Shown here in pieces: positions 24,533-35,814 of a stretch of 64,000 bases of DNA. The stretch is from Mastigias papua (lineage: Eukaryota; Cnidaria; Scyphozoa; Rhizostomeae; Mastigiidae): the NCBI GenBank assembly GCA_964019165.1, contig OZ025269.1, positions 16,895,187 through 16,959,186 of the forward strand. Reading direction: 5' to 3'. The notes below the pieces were generated by a model, which saw nothing but the letters and a program-made list of their open reading frames with translations, had not been told where the DNA came from and made no database searches. Numbering within the stretch: the first letter of the stretch is position 1; each line of letters opens with the position of its first letter. Made by a program: the position numbers and the translations under genes.

Positions 24533-25499
24533 CTTGTTCCCGTTATATGTCTTCTAGATAATCGTTTACTTGTTAGCATAGCTGCTGCTTGTCAATGCGG
24601 TTGGAATGTAAATTGAACCAGAACAAACTTACAAACAGGTAGTGAAATAAACATTGATTTTTGAGTTAACAATTACTTAGCAATTACCAGCTGAGTGCAA
24701 GTTGTTACCAAATACTTGCTAAAGGGAAATAATCGAAAGCTGAATGCAATTCACTTTATACAAATATAAGCGATGAATTAAACTATTTCAAGTTAAATTT
24801 GCATGAGGTATAAGTGCAAAAATGTTTCTGCACTGGATATGTTGTGAATGTAAGTGACACTGGCTCTTTTGCATTTAGGTGTCGTTTTTTACAAAGGGGT
24901 AGACATTCTGTTGAGAGCATTAATATGCGTCCTCTGATGCCTCTGAGGAGCATACCCAATTTAAATTGCATCATCTATGCAGATCAGATTAGGGTCAGAA
25001 AGACAAGGTAACATTTTATGGTAGAGTAACTATGTTGTACTTTCAGTTTCATATGAATATATGCTTTAATATATAGCTGGCGTCTTTCTGAGTTCCATCA
25101 CCAAAAACAATGCCTAAAATATATGGTGCCCAACGTGGGGCACCACATGTTATAATCTGGTTGCTTTTCTTAGTTTCGTCAACCTAACACAAAGTCTTAA
25201 ATACGTTCCAAGTTCTTAGAAATCAGATGTTGCCAATTCACTTATTGTTACATGTGCTGCTTCCACTAAACAGGCTCACACTGTGGTAACCTATGGCTAA
25301 TTGTTGCTCGTATGGGAAATAAGTGAATCTATGCCAATGTGCATCGTATAGATACATATTTAATATATGTGCCTGTCACCCTTCATATATGTAAAACCTT
25401 GAACTGGGTATTCATACCTATATGGTGATGATGAATTATTGTACAGGGTATAATTATGTTAAACTTGTAGTCCTGTAGTAGGTTCCTGAATTTGATGAG
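24533..25499. other. Stretch with a primer-binding-site-like palindrome, no gene
   Basis: No coding exon was found. GGTGCCCAACGTGGGGCACC at about 25117-25136 is an imperfect palindrome that resembles the tRNA primer-binding region just inside LTR retrotransposons. No reverse transcriptase, integrase or paired LTR lies nearby, so at most it is a solo-LTR edge or relic. Confidence 0.35.
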
Positions 25500-26517
25500 A
25501 GATGTTTTTTTCAGAGTCTTTCAGTATAGTAATGCTCCTTGGGCAGAGAAAGCTCGTCTACCTGCCTCAGTGATCTGTTTTATGGATAATTAGCCGTTAT
25601 CCGTTACCTACTGTTGCTATTTTGTTGCTGGAAAGGAATTAAGCTGCCCCTTTCTGTGCCATTTAGATATCTAAGGACTTCCAAAGCTGAGTGTCCTTTA
25701 ACTGTTGACAAGATAACTTTCTTCAAATCAGCAGCAATAATCTTGTAGGCATTGCTTTCTATTAGTGCTATCTTTTTATGATGTGACTTGATGCCGTGAT
25801 AAATTGGAGCACAGTAAAGCATTATCAGTCCAATCATTGTGTGATAAATTGTGGCTGCTTTTTATGGACTGATATCTGCTCTAACTCTTTTCGGTAGTTT
25901 GATACGCTAAGAAGCGCTTTTAAAGACCTTTGAAGATTGATGTGGCAGTGTTTAGTGGTGGTCTAAAGTTATTCCAAGTAGAGAACGTTTTAAAGGATTT
26001 CAGTTTCAAATTTGTTAATTGGAAATGAATCAGTTTGAAAGGTTAGGTTTTTCTACGATCATAAAGTATATGTTTATAACAGGGCCCTTATTGATAACAG
26101 CACTTATGTTGCTGAAAAGGCAACAATGTATAAATAACTATATTATTATTATTATTATTATTATCTCGTAGTTGCGTATGTGTGTTCATCATTTATGGTA
26201 GAGCCGATAATAGAACCATTGCAAGACTCTTGAGAGTTAAACTTTCTAACAGTGTCGTAGAGGACAACTTCAGTTTTTCCAGGTTTGAGATTAGGTACCA
26301 GGCTATTGTCTTTTAAATGATGTGAGCAGCAATTCAATTTCCCGCATAAGTTTCTTTTCTACTTCTGATTTTTGACTGGAGAATGATAAGTATTGTATCA
26401 TCAGCATACATCAGCATCGTGTATTTCTTAAGACTTAAATAAGCATCATTTATCAGGATTATAAAGAGAAACTGACCTAAAATGGACCCTTGAGGTGTTC
26501 CTGATCGCAGATGTAGG

Positions 26518-29500
26518 CAGTGGTGTAGAGTTGGGGGGTTGGGGATCTCAACCCCCCCGAGTTATTTTTTTCTCATTTTGGAGGGCTAGCGCCCCCCTAG
26601 CTATTCCAAACAATAACTGACTTTGTCAAGTATCATAGTACAGTATAGCTGAAACGACAAGGTTATTGCTGAAGAGATTCTGGTTCTATGTTTGCATAGC
26701 AACCATGTAATTTCTGTTGGCAGCGGCCATTTGTCTTATATTTGTTTTCATTAATGTTCTTGCTTTCATTTAAAGAGGGAGCTAGCCACTATTTAGTTTT
26801 AATGATTTCCATTCAATGATATACTGTAGAAGTACCACCACTTCTAAATCATTGCTTCCATTGTTGAATAGCCTCGTTTTGGAATAGGATACATAGCCTC
26901 GTTTTGAAATACTGGAATTTATACATGAGCAACAGGATGGAAAAATGTATTTGACATGCGCGAAAAATGCGCAGCGCCCTTCATGGATACGACAATCGAC
27001 TTCACTTGACAACAGGCACCATATTGAAATAGACAACATTTACAAGGCAACATGGCCAGTTGCTCTATTCCGTTGCTTGACAGTGGATTGTTAGAGCATA
27101 TTACTGCTGTTAGCATTGTTGCTTTAGTATTACCTGCCTGTCATTTTGTAAATTGAAAGCAGAACAGTTCAAAGCAGATTCCGTAGCAGGTTCACATTCG
27201 ACGAGACATTTAGAAATTTGGGTTCTTTCCTACAGTGGGGAGTATAACAGTGTTCAGATTCGAAAGACTAGAAAGACAAAGCTGCATGCAACCTCTCGTA
27301 GTATTTTATTTTATGACCACCCTATCAGGAACGCCTGAATTAGCGCCGATTCTGCTGGCCTCAAAAATATTGGGATGGAGGCAAGGCAGGGGATCCTATA
27401 GTATCACTGTCTAGGCTTAATCTGTTTTGGTAAAAACCCTGATAACTTCAGAGCTGATATCAATGCACTCCCTCACAAAAAGTCCCAAACCTTATACTTC
27501 TATGCTTGTTTGTACGCTATTCAGGCCATTAATGTAGATGACGTCAAGTGAACTCATCAAGCATACTTCTACTCCCCGTCCCTCCCTTAATAGTATTCCC
27601 CTCAACTCCAAAGTTTTAAAATATTGGAACCCATTTCCATTTCCATTTCCATAGAAAAAGCTTTCCACCCACTCCCATTTATTAGACACCCCTCAAAAAA
27701 ATAACTAAAAAAATGAAAATAGAAGTATTGTATATTTTTCAGTAGCACAAGAAAATTTTCCAGAAATAGAACAAAATAATAATTATCAAAAATTAATCTT
27801 ACCCCCCCGCCTATTGACAACCCCCCTAGTTAAGTACTGCATGACAAAATCCATCCATTTCTATTTATTCACACCCTCTACATTTATTTCTTCTGACAAC
27901 ATTGCCAATCCCCTACTATCAAGGAACAGAGAGTACTCACAACTTTTAACAAATGTCACAAAAGTTATGTCCAATACCATCTTGTATAAGTGTCGCAACT
28001 CACTAATTAGGAGGTGGCACACCTGGGAATATATGGTTGTTTGTGCACTATTGTCCATATGGGATAGGTGCCATGAGGTTACTTAATAAAACATAATTTT
28101 CCTCAAAATTTTGCCAAATGCCTCAAAAAGTTATCTTCATTGCCACCTTATATACCTGTTGCACTTTACTTAGTGAGTGGGCAGCAACCTTGGGAAAATA
28201 TGCCCCTAGCCAGGGCATATTGAAAACATCATTCTTTTTAAACTATTGTCCATATGAAATAGAGGCTTTGAGGTGACTTCACAGAACTTAATGTTCCTTA
28301 GCATTTTCACAAATGCCTCAAAGTCTTATGTTCAGTACCAGCTCCCATAAGTGTTGTACTTCAACAATACGCTATGCTATTCTTCAATGGCACAAAACAG
28401 CTTGAAAATGCTTTCAATATCAATCAAATCACTCCTCTATTCAAATCACCTTCTGTCAGCACTATACAACATCTATGCAACTTTCACCTGACTTTAGATA
28501 CAAATTGTAAAGTTTTGCAATTTTTCCCACATTTGCCACTATACATACAGTAAAGTACAATGCTTGATAAAGCTAGCTATGATACTCCCTTAGTGTAGCC
28601 AATGTCAAAATTTTGAGTAAAATTTAATTTTCTGTTGCCACTATACAACCTCCATTCCATTATATTACATATTGAAAGTATTGCAAATTTGACCTAACTT
28701 TAGATACAAATTGTAAAGTTTTGCAATTTTTCCCACATTTGCCACTATACAGACAGTAAAGTACAATGCTTGATAAAGCTAGCTATGATACTCCCTTAGT
28801 GTAGCCAATGTCAAAATTTTGAGTAAAATTTAATTTTCTGTTGCCACTATACAACCTCCATTCCATTATATTACATATTGAAAGTATTGCAAATTTGACC
28901 TAACTTTAGATACAAATTGTAAAGTTTTGCAATTTTTCCCACATTTGCCACTATACAGACAGTAAAGTACAATGCTTGATAAAGCTAGCTATGATACTCC
29001 CTTAGTGTAGCCAATGTCAAAATTTTGAGTAAAATTTAATTTTCTGTTGCCACTATACAACCTCCATTCCATTATATTGCATATTGAAAGTATTGCAAAT
29101 TTGACCTAACTTTAGATACAAATTGTAAAGTTTTGCAATTTTTCCCACATTTGCCACTATACATACAGTAAAGTACAATGCTTGATAAAGCTAGCTATGA
29201 TACTCCCTTAGTGTAGCCAATGTCAAAATTTTGAGTAAAATTATGTTTTATGAAGTCACCTCACACGTATCGAATAGGGCTTAATATGGTATAAACTGTG
29301 AGATGCGATGGTGATTGGAGTGGTAAGAATCACTAAGGTGATCAAGCGAAATCATCTACATCTATGTGTATATAGTTGCCTGCATGGTGTGGGTTTGCAC
29401 TGATCCTATTTCTGTTGGAAACAGAGATGCTCTCAGCCAGTGACCCGAAATGGAATTAAGGTTCTGTGGAGTCGTACTAACTAGCGTAGCATGGTGAAAC

Positions 29501-29784
29501 AAGGTTGTACTGTTACCTATCATCGAGATCAGGGGTTAATTGACTCCTGTATGAATATGCGCACAACATTGATCGCATTTCTTGTGCTAACGGTCGATAT
29601 ACGACCATCTAAACATAACCTTCTAGCCGTACTATGGTGTGCTTACATCCCGCGTTTTCGTCGTCAATTTACAGAGCGCCTTCGCAGTTACTACCGCCAT
29701 TTTGAACTTAAACATTTTTCCATCCTGCTTACATGAGCCCCCCCCCCCCCCCCCCCTAGCTATTTAGTTAGCTCTACACCACTG
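26518..29784. mobile_element. Non-autonomous hAT-like DNA transposon, 3267 bp, exact 8-bp target duplication
   Basis: The left end is CAGTGGTGTAGAG at 26518, and the right end is its exact complement CTCTACACCACTG ending at 29784. Immediately outside both ends is GATGTAGG (26510-26517 and 29785-29792). An 8-bp target duplication and CAG-starting termini are hallmarks of hAT elements. No transposase frame is visible inside, so it would need help from another element. The subterminal regions are G/C-homopolymer rich, including a run of about 20 C near 29736-29757. The interior holds a 206-bp tandem array (28491-29241) and older, diverged repeats at about 27950-28400. Confidence 0.9.
28491..29241. 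repeat. 206-bp tandem repeat, about 3.6 copies, inside the hAT-like element
   Basis: Copies begin at about 28491, 28697, 28903 and 29109 with ACTTTAGATACAAATTG. Apart from isolated substitutions (ATACATACAG versus ATACAGACAG) they look identical. The last copy is partial, ending at about 29241 where the sequence returns to unique DNA. The near-identity shows recent amplification within the transposon. Confidence 0.95.
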
Positions 29785-30099
29785 GATGTAGGTCAGGTAT
29801 AGTATCACCAAAGCTAACAAATTGTTGCTTGTTGAAGAGATAGTCAGCTATCCACTGCTGCTCGATTCCAAGAATACCATAGTGAGGGAGTTCTCTTAGT
29901 AGGCATGAATGACCCACAGAATCGAACACTTTACACATAAATCTATGAACAAAGCCCCAGTGATTTTCTGTTTGTCCATATTTTGTCGAACATGATCATG
30001 CAAATATAGGACTGCGTCTTGGGTACCTGTTTTCTTTCTGAATCCATATTAGTGCTTGAAAATGAGGTTGTTTGACTCCAGGGGGGGTAGCTAAGCCTA

Positions 30100-30410
30100 G
30101 TTTTGGATGGGGGCGTGTCATTTTGATTCAAGATCTGGACCTATAATTCCGCCCATGTTTGAAGAAATGCGACCCATGATTCCGCAAATATGATGAAAAC
30201 CATGCCCAGAAGTCCACAAGGCAAACGACATTTTTAAATAAACAACAAACATTTTGCAACATTTTTCCAAAATTGAGCCCATGATTCTGCACTTTTCTTT
30301 AGATGGTACCTATAATTCTACAGAGATTTCAAAAACTGATACCCATAAGTCAGCACTTTTCAGGGAAAAGGAACCCCTAAAAAATGGCACATCCCCGTAT
30401 CCCAAATCTG
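30100..30410. mobile_element. Probable decayed MITE
   Basis: GGATGGGGGCGTGTCATTTT near 30104 is partly complementary to AATGGCACATCCCCGTATCC near 30384-30403. Between them the phrases CCATGATTCCGC and CCTATAATTCC/CCTATAATTCTAC recur in diverged form. I could not fix a target duplication. It adjoins the broken 5' edge of the LINE relic at about 30070. Confidence 0.4.
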
Positions 30411-30860
30411 CTACCACGAGAATATTTTCGATGAAACATTTAATACAGATTTCGATAACATTTAATGCCACACACAGACAACTTTATATGAATATCTCAC
30501 GGTTCCTCGCAAAAGGCCGGTTAAACCTGTTTTTACGTAGACAATTACTTGGTTCTCAAAAGTGAAGAACCTGGTCAGTAAGTTGTTGACGTTGGAAACT
30601 AAACTACGTCACACCGTCTATTTTTACCATTTCAATTGTTACTAATTCACTCGGCCCAATCTCCGCTGCACAATACATGATGCAGTACTGGCATGATGTA
30701 ATAGAACTCTAGTGATCACATGTAAACACACCAACATTTATTACGAAGGAAGACTTTACGACGATTAGAAATAACGAAAGAAGAAGCTAATGGAATAGAA
30801 GCATTCGTTTATTTGCTATATTCTCACACAGATTCATCACAAGTTTGCTATAGGAGCAAT

Positions 30861-31413
30861 ATGTCTTCATATTTTGTGAGACATTTATTGGTTGTAGTTC
30901 GTTTAGGATCACTGAATTTGAGCGCCGTTTTCGCGGTGAATGGCCTAGAAGCATCAAAGGACAGAGCATTTTATGAGAAAGATAGAGAAGCTGAACTAGG
31001 GACAGTACAAATTTATAATTCATTGGAAGCAAACGGCATCGAAAAATTTCTTCATTTTTACTCTATGGACGATAGTTCGCCTGCTTGGTTTGGTTTTTGT
31101 GAAAGAGTACTACATTTGTGGCAGAACGATAATATTGGTCAACTATATCCTCTCGATATTCATAAACAGAAGCAGTTTCACGCCAATCAAGTGAACAGAA
31201 ATACGCCAGTTAGTATTACCTGCTGATATTATTTAAGATCTAATTTTAATTGAAGAAACATGACTATTACAACGAAGTGGCAGGTTATTTTCAGGGGTGC
31301 TTTAGAACAAGCATGCATCTTTCTGATGTGCTCACTGACGACAGTATTCCACTTTTTTGGCCTTCCATTCTTTCTGGCCGGAGCTGTATACAATTTGAGG
31401 ATTGGAAAGAAAG
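30861..31413 (+). CDS. Candidate upstream exons of the PPP1R15-like gene
   Basis: The ATG at 30861 opens 116 codons ending at a GTTAGT donor after 31208. A second open block, 31256-31413, follows an AG acceptor and ends at a GTTAGA donor. The first junction keeps phase 0. The predicted N-terminus MSSYFVRHLLVVVRLGSLNL is amphipathic or hydrophobic, as expected for the ER-associating N-terminal helix of PPP1R15 proteins. The second exon ends in phase 2, whereas the main exon (32780) needs phase 1. Either an unseen small exon lies between, a different donor is used, or these exons belong to another gene. A three-codon upstream ORF (ATG GAA TAG, 30790-30798) precedes the start. Confidence 0.45.
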
Positions 31414-31629
31414 GTTAGAATTCTGCTTTTTTGTTTATTTAGCAACATGTGGCAAGGTTTGATATGAGCTCCACCGTGACTTTGGAGTTTGGTTGTAACC
31501 TTTGTAGCCACTAGCTACATTACTTAGTAAATAGTCCGTCAGTATTAAAGTAGTGTATTATTTTATATGCAATCTTAATACTCCCAAACTTGAAATGTTC
31601 AAAAATTTACATAAGAATAGCCCTACAAT

Positions 31630-32096
31630 CAGGGACGCCGGAGCCAAGATAGGGCAGGGGGGCAAAAAATTTAAATGGGCATTTCCATTGGTTAGATTGG
31701 CGCATACCTGTACGGCAAGGTTACCCTTAGGAAATTTTAGCGTATGCCACACCAGCTAGAATAAGCAGCCAATAAGTTCCTGATTCGAAAAGTCGAATTT
31801 CGAATAACTTAATAGCATTATTTGTTTTGTCAACATCTATTGTTTTGAGTAAAATGGAATATTTGATGGATGTGAGCGGAAGAGATTGTTGTTGGTGTCA
31901 TATCTACGTCTGTTTATCCGCTAATAAGTGGTTGTCATTGATTTCAGGGTACAAAGACTTCCTTCCTCTTTAAGTGAAAAAAACGTATTAACAATTGTAG
32001 TCTTCTCTAAAAAAGGGCACATTTGCCCCCCTGCCCCTCCTGGCAAAAGGCAGGAGGGGCGCTGCCCCCCTCATGCCCCCCGCTCTGGCGTTCCTG
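31630..32096. mobile_element. hAT-like MITE, 467 bp, exact 8-bp target duplication
   Basis: The left end CAGGGACGCCGGAGC at 31630 and the right end GCTCTGGCGTTCCTG at 32096 are inverted repeats differing at two of 15 positions. The flanks CCTACAAT at 31622-31629 and 32097-32104 are identical. Subterminal GGGGGGCAAA / TTTGCCCCCC extends the inverted repeat, and an internal hairpin (CCCCTCCTGGC / GCCAGGAGGGG type) lies at about 32034-32060. There is no coding capacity. It sits between the candidate upstream exons and the main exon of the PPP1R15-like gene, so it is probably intronic. Confidence 0.88.
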
Positions 32097-32779
32097 CCTA
32101 CAATACCATATTTATAGAATGCAAACTAACTACATAGGTATTGCTATTTGTTTCAATAAAAGGAAGTTGTAATATTCACTTCTTTCGTTTCTCATTCATT
32201 TCTCATTTTCAACATTGTGAAATTTTTGGCAAGTGAACACACTTGACTGTTTCATAGTTTTGCCCATATCATTTGGGTTCAGTTTTCATTGTTTTGGGCA
32301 CAACATGCTCTTTATCAATCAAGCCACACTGTTTTGTTAGGCATATATGCCTTACACTCCACTAATGAGAACAATGAAGTAATGAGAATGATTAGGTTTT
32401 GCCCCTGCTTCAGCTTTTGGTACAAGTGAGTAACCTGTTTGCAAATTCACCTGGTAAATATATGTCAACCACTTGCCATTATGCAGTGTCAATTGTTGGC
32501 AGAAACTTGAGGTCTGGCCTTTATTGAGTTTATTTGCTTAGTAATGGGCTTTAGGTTTTTCAACAGTTTTTTCAACCTTTAAGTTTAGGATTTATGTATA
32601 TTAGGTGCTGTTGTCTATTATGTCATTGTTGGCAGAACCTTAAGTCCTGGGCTTTATTTAGTTTATTACCTTAGTTACAAGCTTTAAGCTTTTAATCTTT
32701 AAGCTTGGGATTCATTTATATTAGGTACTGTTGTCTATTGTAGCACAGTTATTGATGCTTTTCCTTCTGATTTTTGTAG

Positions 32780-33783
32780 ATCCACACTTTGATGCATCAT
32801 GCATATTCAAATCTGGAAAGAGTGATTTTTCACCCCCTTCAGACTCTGATATGGTAATATCAGACATCCAAAGTTTTGATTCTGGAGCATGCTGGACTGT
32901 TTCATTTCCAAAAGAACTTCATTGTATTGCTGAGAATAACTTTCTGTTACTCCAAAAGCAACGATTCTGCTGTAAGAAAGCCTTGCTAGCTAATTGCAGA
33001 AATGATAGCATGAAGCCAGGAAGTGGAATACAGGTAGAGGGAACAGTGGATAATTTGTTACAATATGGAGCTTTTGACTATGGAGAAATTATCACAGTAT
33101 CATTTCTCAATGACAGGAATGATGACTCTGTAACAACATCTGGCTTTGAAGATGATGAAACAAGTGAATCTATATTTAATGAAGAAGAGTACAGTGATTT
33201 AGAATCATTTTCCAGTTATTTGGATGATTCAGATGACTTAGAAGTTGTTTTTGATGATACAGTGGATGCTTCTTCTACCATGCTGAAAGAATGCTGTCAT
33301 TTTTTACACACTGATGATCCCTTTGAGATTACTAATGGACTAGATACAATGCAAAATTTTTGCCAAGGGGACTTTTTTCCATCTGTAGCAAAAGGCTGCC
33401 AGTGTGTTACAGTGAAAGATATTATCAATTTTTCTGAAAGCGGAGGACCTGAGGAGTTTTTGAAACACCCTGGAAAGGAACATTGTATAGAATTTGCCTG
33501 TGGGCTTGACTGCCCAGGAAAATCAAACATATCAAGCAACTTGAAAGACAATACTGAAAAAATCAATAAGAAGACGGTCTCTTTTGCTGCACAAGAACAA
33601 CTTGTGACTGTTCACCCAATGGTAAAATGGAATTTTGCTTATCGCAATGCAAGAAAAGGACCTTGGGAGAGATATGCATGTGATAGATACCATTTTCAGA
33701 GTAGGATCCAGTCATGTGAAAAAGTTTTAGGACCTATATTAGAAAAGAAATACCATTGTTATCTTAATGCCAATGTACAGTGA
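32780..33783 (+). CDS. PPP1R15: PPP1R15/GADD34-like PP1 regulatory subunit, main exon
   Basis: The exon begins after the acceptor TTTTTGTAG (ending 32779) and ends with TGA at 33781-33783, about 333 residues. The body is acidic (an Asp/Glu-rich stretch over residues 120-165 of this exon) with several Cys residues. Near the C-terminus KKTVSF is the PP1-docking RVxF motif. About 30 residues on comes RKGPWERYACDRYHFQSRI, the conserved PPP1R15 block that contacts PP1 and G-actin and helps select eIF2-alpha. Known role: it recruits PP1 to dephosphorylate eIF2-alpha and switch translation back on after stress. Vertebrate homologues are longer, with PEST repeats that are not evident here. AATAAA at 34159-34164 is a possible polyadenylation signal, just beyond a MITE in the 3' region. 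Confidence 0.85.
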
Positions 33784-33843
33784 TAGGTAGAAATGTGTTG
33801 TGGTGTAGAATCTTTTGGTTGGTATATTTTTTGAGCCTATCAT

Positions 33844-34152
33844 TAATACCATAAATCCTTGAAAAGCCCCTCAGAAAGCCTCCCCCTCAAATAAGTCCCC
33901 TTACAAGAACTTCAAATTGTTAATTCCCCCTCAAATAAGCCCCCAACCCAGATGATAGTGAGTTTGATGGAGACTAATGCTGAAATTTAGACTGCACATT
34001 TAATATTATGGGAATAGGAGGTTTGACAATGAGATTTTTATGTGACACATGTCAAATGCTGTTATAAGCCCTCCCCTTGAATAAGCCCCCACCCAAAAGG
34101 TATCAAAAATAAATAAGCACCCTGGGGGCTAATTTGAAGGTTTATGGTAATG
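33844..34152. mobile_element. MITE with ACCATAAA ends and AAGCCCCC-rich interior
   Basis: ACCATAAATCCTTGAAAAGC at about 33849 is partly complementary to GCTAATTTGAAGGTTTATGG ending at about 34147. Both ends abut AAT, a possible 3-bp target duplication. The interior repeats AAATAAGCCCC-type phrases on both strands. A related but larger copy lies at about 39655-40898. It falls in the 3' flank or 3' UTR of the PPP1R15-like gene. Confidence 0.6.
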
Positions 34153-34164
34153 CACTACAATAAA

Positions 34165-35814
34165 TGTTGTATAAATTGAGAGTATAATAGTGTGAAGAAT
34201 TGCTTTCTCCTGTATTGTTTTGTGTTGTAATGCATGGTAGAGAATTATTTTTTGAATTGAAGTTGCATGGAGATGTGTGTAATTTGAATATGCTTAGCTG
34301 TATATTATTGAAGCTTGTATATATGACTTATTTTTATTTTGTAAGCTCTAATAGAGTGATATTGCATCCTGGTACTATTAATCTTCAACCCCTGTAGCTT
34401 CACAGCAATGAAATTTGAAATGTTAACCTAAAAACCCTTTGGGACTTTGGTCCTGAGTCACAAAGCATATGAAGTATCTTTAAAGTGTGCTTGCTGATAT
34501 TATGGAGTGCTTTTTATAGAGCATACTTATTCCAAGATCATTAAGAGCAATAGCTGTGGACCCTGGAGGGAAAATGACAGTACTTTTACTTGGCATATGA
34601 CCCCATTCAGTTAGTGTATGTATGGACCAAAATGGCAAAAATCTGAGCTCCTCCCCCTCGTTCCCCCTCCTTGCGTATGCACCCATCGGAAACCCCCACC
34701 CCCATCTCCAATGGGAAGTTTTTTACATGTCTCTTACAAAAAGTATGCCATTCATTTAGTAATTACTGACTGACAATCCGAAATCATTTGTAAATGAATT
34801 AAAGTAAAGCGGATTGCTTAGCTGCTTTACTTACAGAATACATGCACAAAAGGCGATTAGCTTTTGATTTTGCGAACGTACTTCGCTGTGTCAGGCCCCC
34901 TCATGTTTGTGCACAAACGTACGTCTTTCCTAGAACCCACACCCCCCTTCGTGCATACGTACTGCAGACGTTCCACCCTTTACAGTGGGAAAAGCGGGAG
35001 ATATCGCGAGCGCAGCGAGCAAAAACTCGGAGCTGGGCGTCTGGGGGGCGCTCTGAGCTCCCCAGCGGGGGTCTTAAGGATCTCCGCCCCCTAAAAAAAT
35101 GTTGGCGATTACATGTTGCTTAGATTAGCTTAAAATGATATGAAAGGTTATCTTTTATGATGACTTAACAACGGCAAATGTTATCAACATTAATAAAACG
35201 AAAAATAATATTGTAACGTAAACCAAAAAACTCAGTTTACGCACGAAAATAATAGAAAAATTAAATATGCTGTGCAGTGAATAGCGGAGCGTAGTCGTGT
35301 AAACTGTCTGGAAACGGTATGGAAAATAATACGATATCGTGTAAACGCAGCCTTAATCTTAGGCCAGATTTTCATTTTCATTAGAAATTTTGTCAAAAAG
35401 CGGGAGGATTTCAAAATTGTAGGGCGGTCGGGAGACGACCTCTGAACCCGGGAGCTTCCCGGTCGTACCGGGAGGGTTGGAACATATGGTACTGAACTAA
35501 ATGAATGACCCCTAAGCGCGTTATATGTTATGCTTCTTGGTCCTCATTTCTGCTCTTCTATATGCTAAAAGTGCTCAGTTAGTTGCGCAAATTTGTTTAG
35601 CTTGGTTCCTACATTACAGCATATCTACTTTATGGCAATAATAGGAATAATAGGGTAAATCATTCTATTGCATCCTTGTTTACACCTTGATGTCCATAGC
35701 CAGCAAAGCCATGAAATAGTCTAGTGAGCAAATCGTGTAATATCAGCAATGCTTATTTGACCTCGTTATCAAGTGCAGTACATTGTTCACTTTGGCGGGC
35801 CGACGGAGAAAGCA
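34165..35814. other. Intergenic region with GC-rich repeat remnants
   Basis: No gene is seen between the PPP1R15-like and TFAM-like genes. The stretch 34640-35095 is unusually C/G-rich and CpG-bearing, including GCGAGCGCAGCGAGC near 35005-35020, which looks like a dispersed repeat. The stretch 35395-35500 (CCGGGAG-type phrases) resembles 8270-8360 in inverted orientation. Confidence 0.4.

Larger units (their letters stand above)
25500..30070 (-). mobile_element. Non-LTR retrotransposon (LINE) relic split by a hAT-like insertion
   Basis: Two halves of one minus-strand polymerase lie on either side of 26518-29784. The upstream half (30070 to 29785) reads YGFRKKTGTQDAVLYLHDHV and ALFIDLCVKC. 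The downstream half (26517 to 25500) reads LRSGTPQGSILGQF, MLMYADDTILII and, after damage, a Leu-Ile-Met-Leu-Tyr-Cys-Ala-Pro-Ile-Tyr thumb segment ending with RRAFSAQGALLY. These are RT blocks in the correct order, so the LINE was present first and was then interrupted. The frame has several stops and shifts. A separate repeat tail ending in (ATT)n at about 26080-26164 interrupts the downstream half. It is truncated at its 5' side near 30070. Confidence 0.85.

Noticed and set aside
34842..35123. GC-rich open frames including the GCGAGCGCAGCGAGC region
   Set aside because: Overlapping frames in a CpG-bearing dispersed-repeat-like stretch. No splice sites or protein motif.
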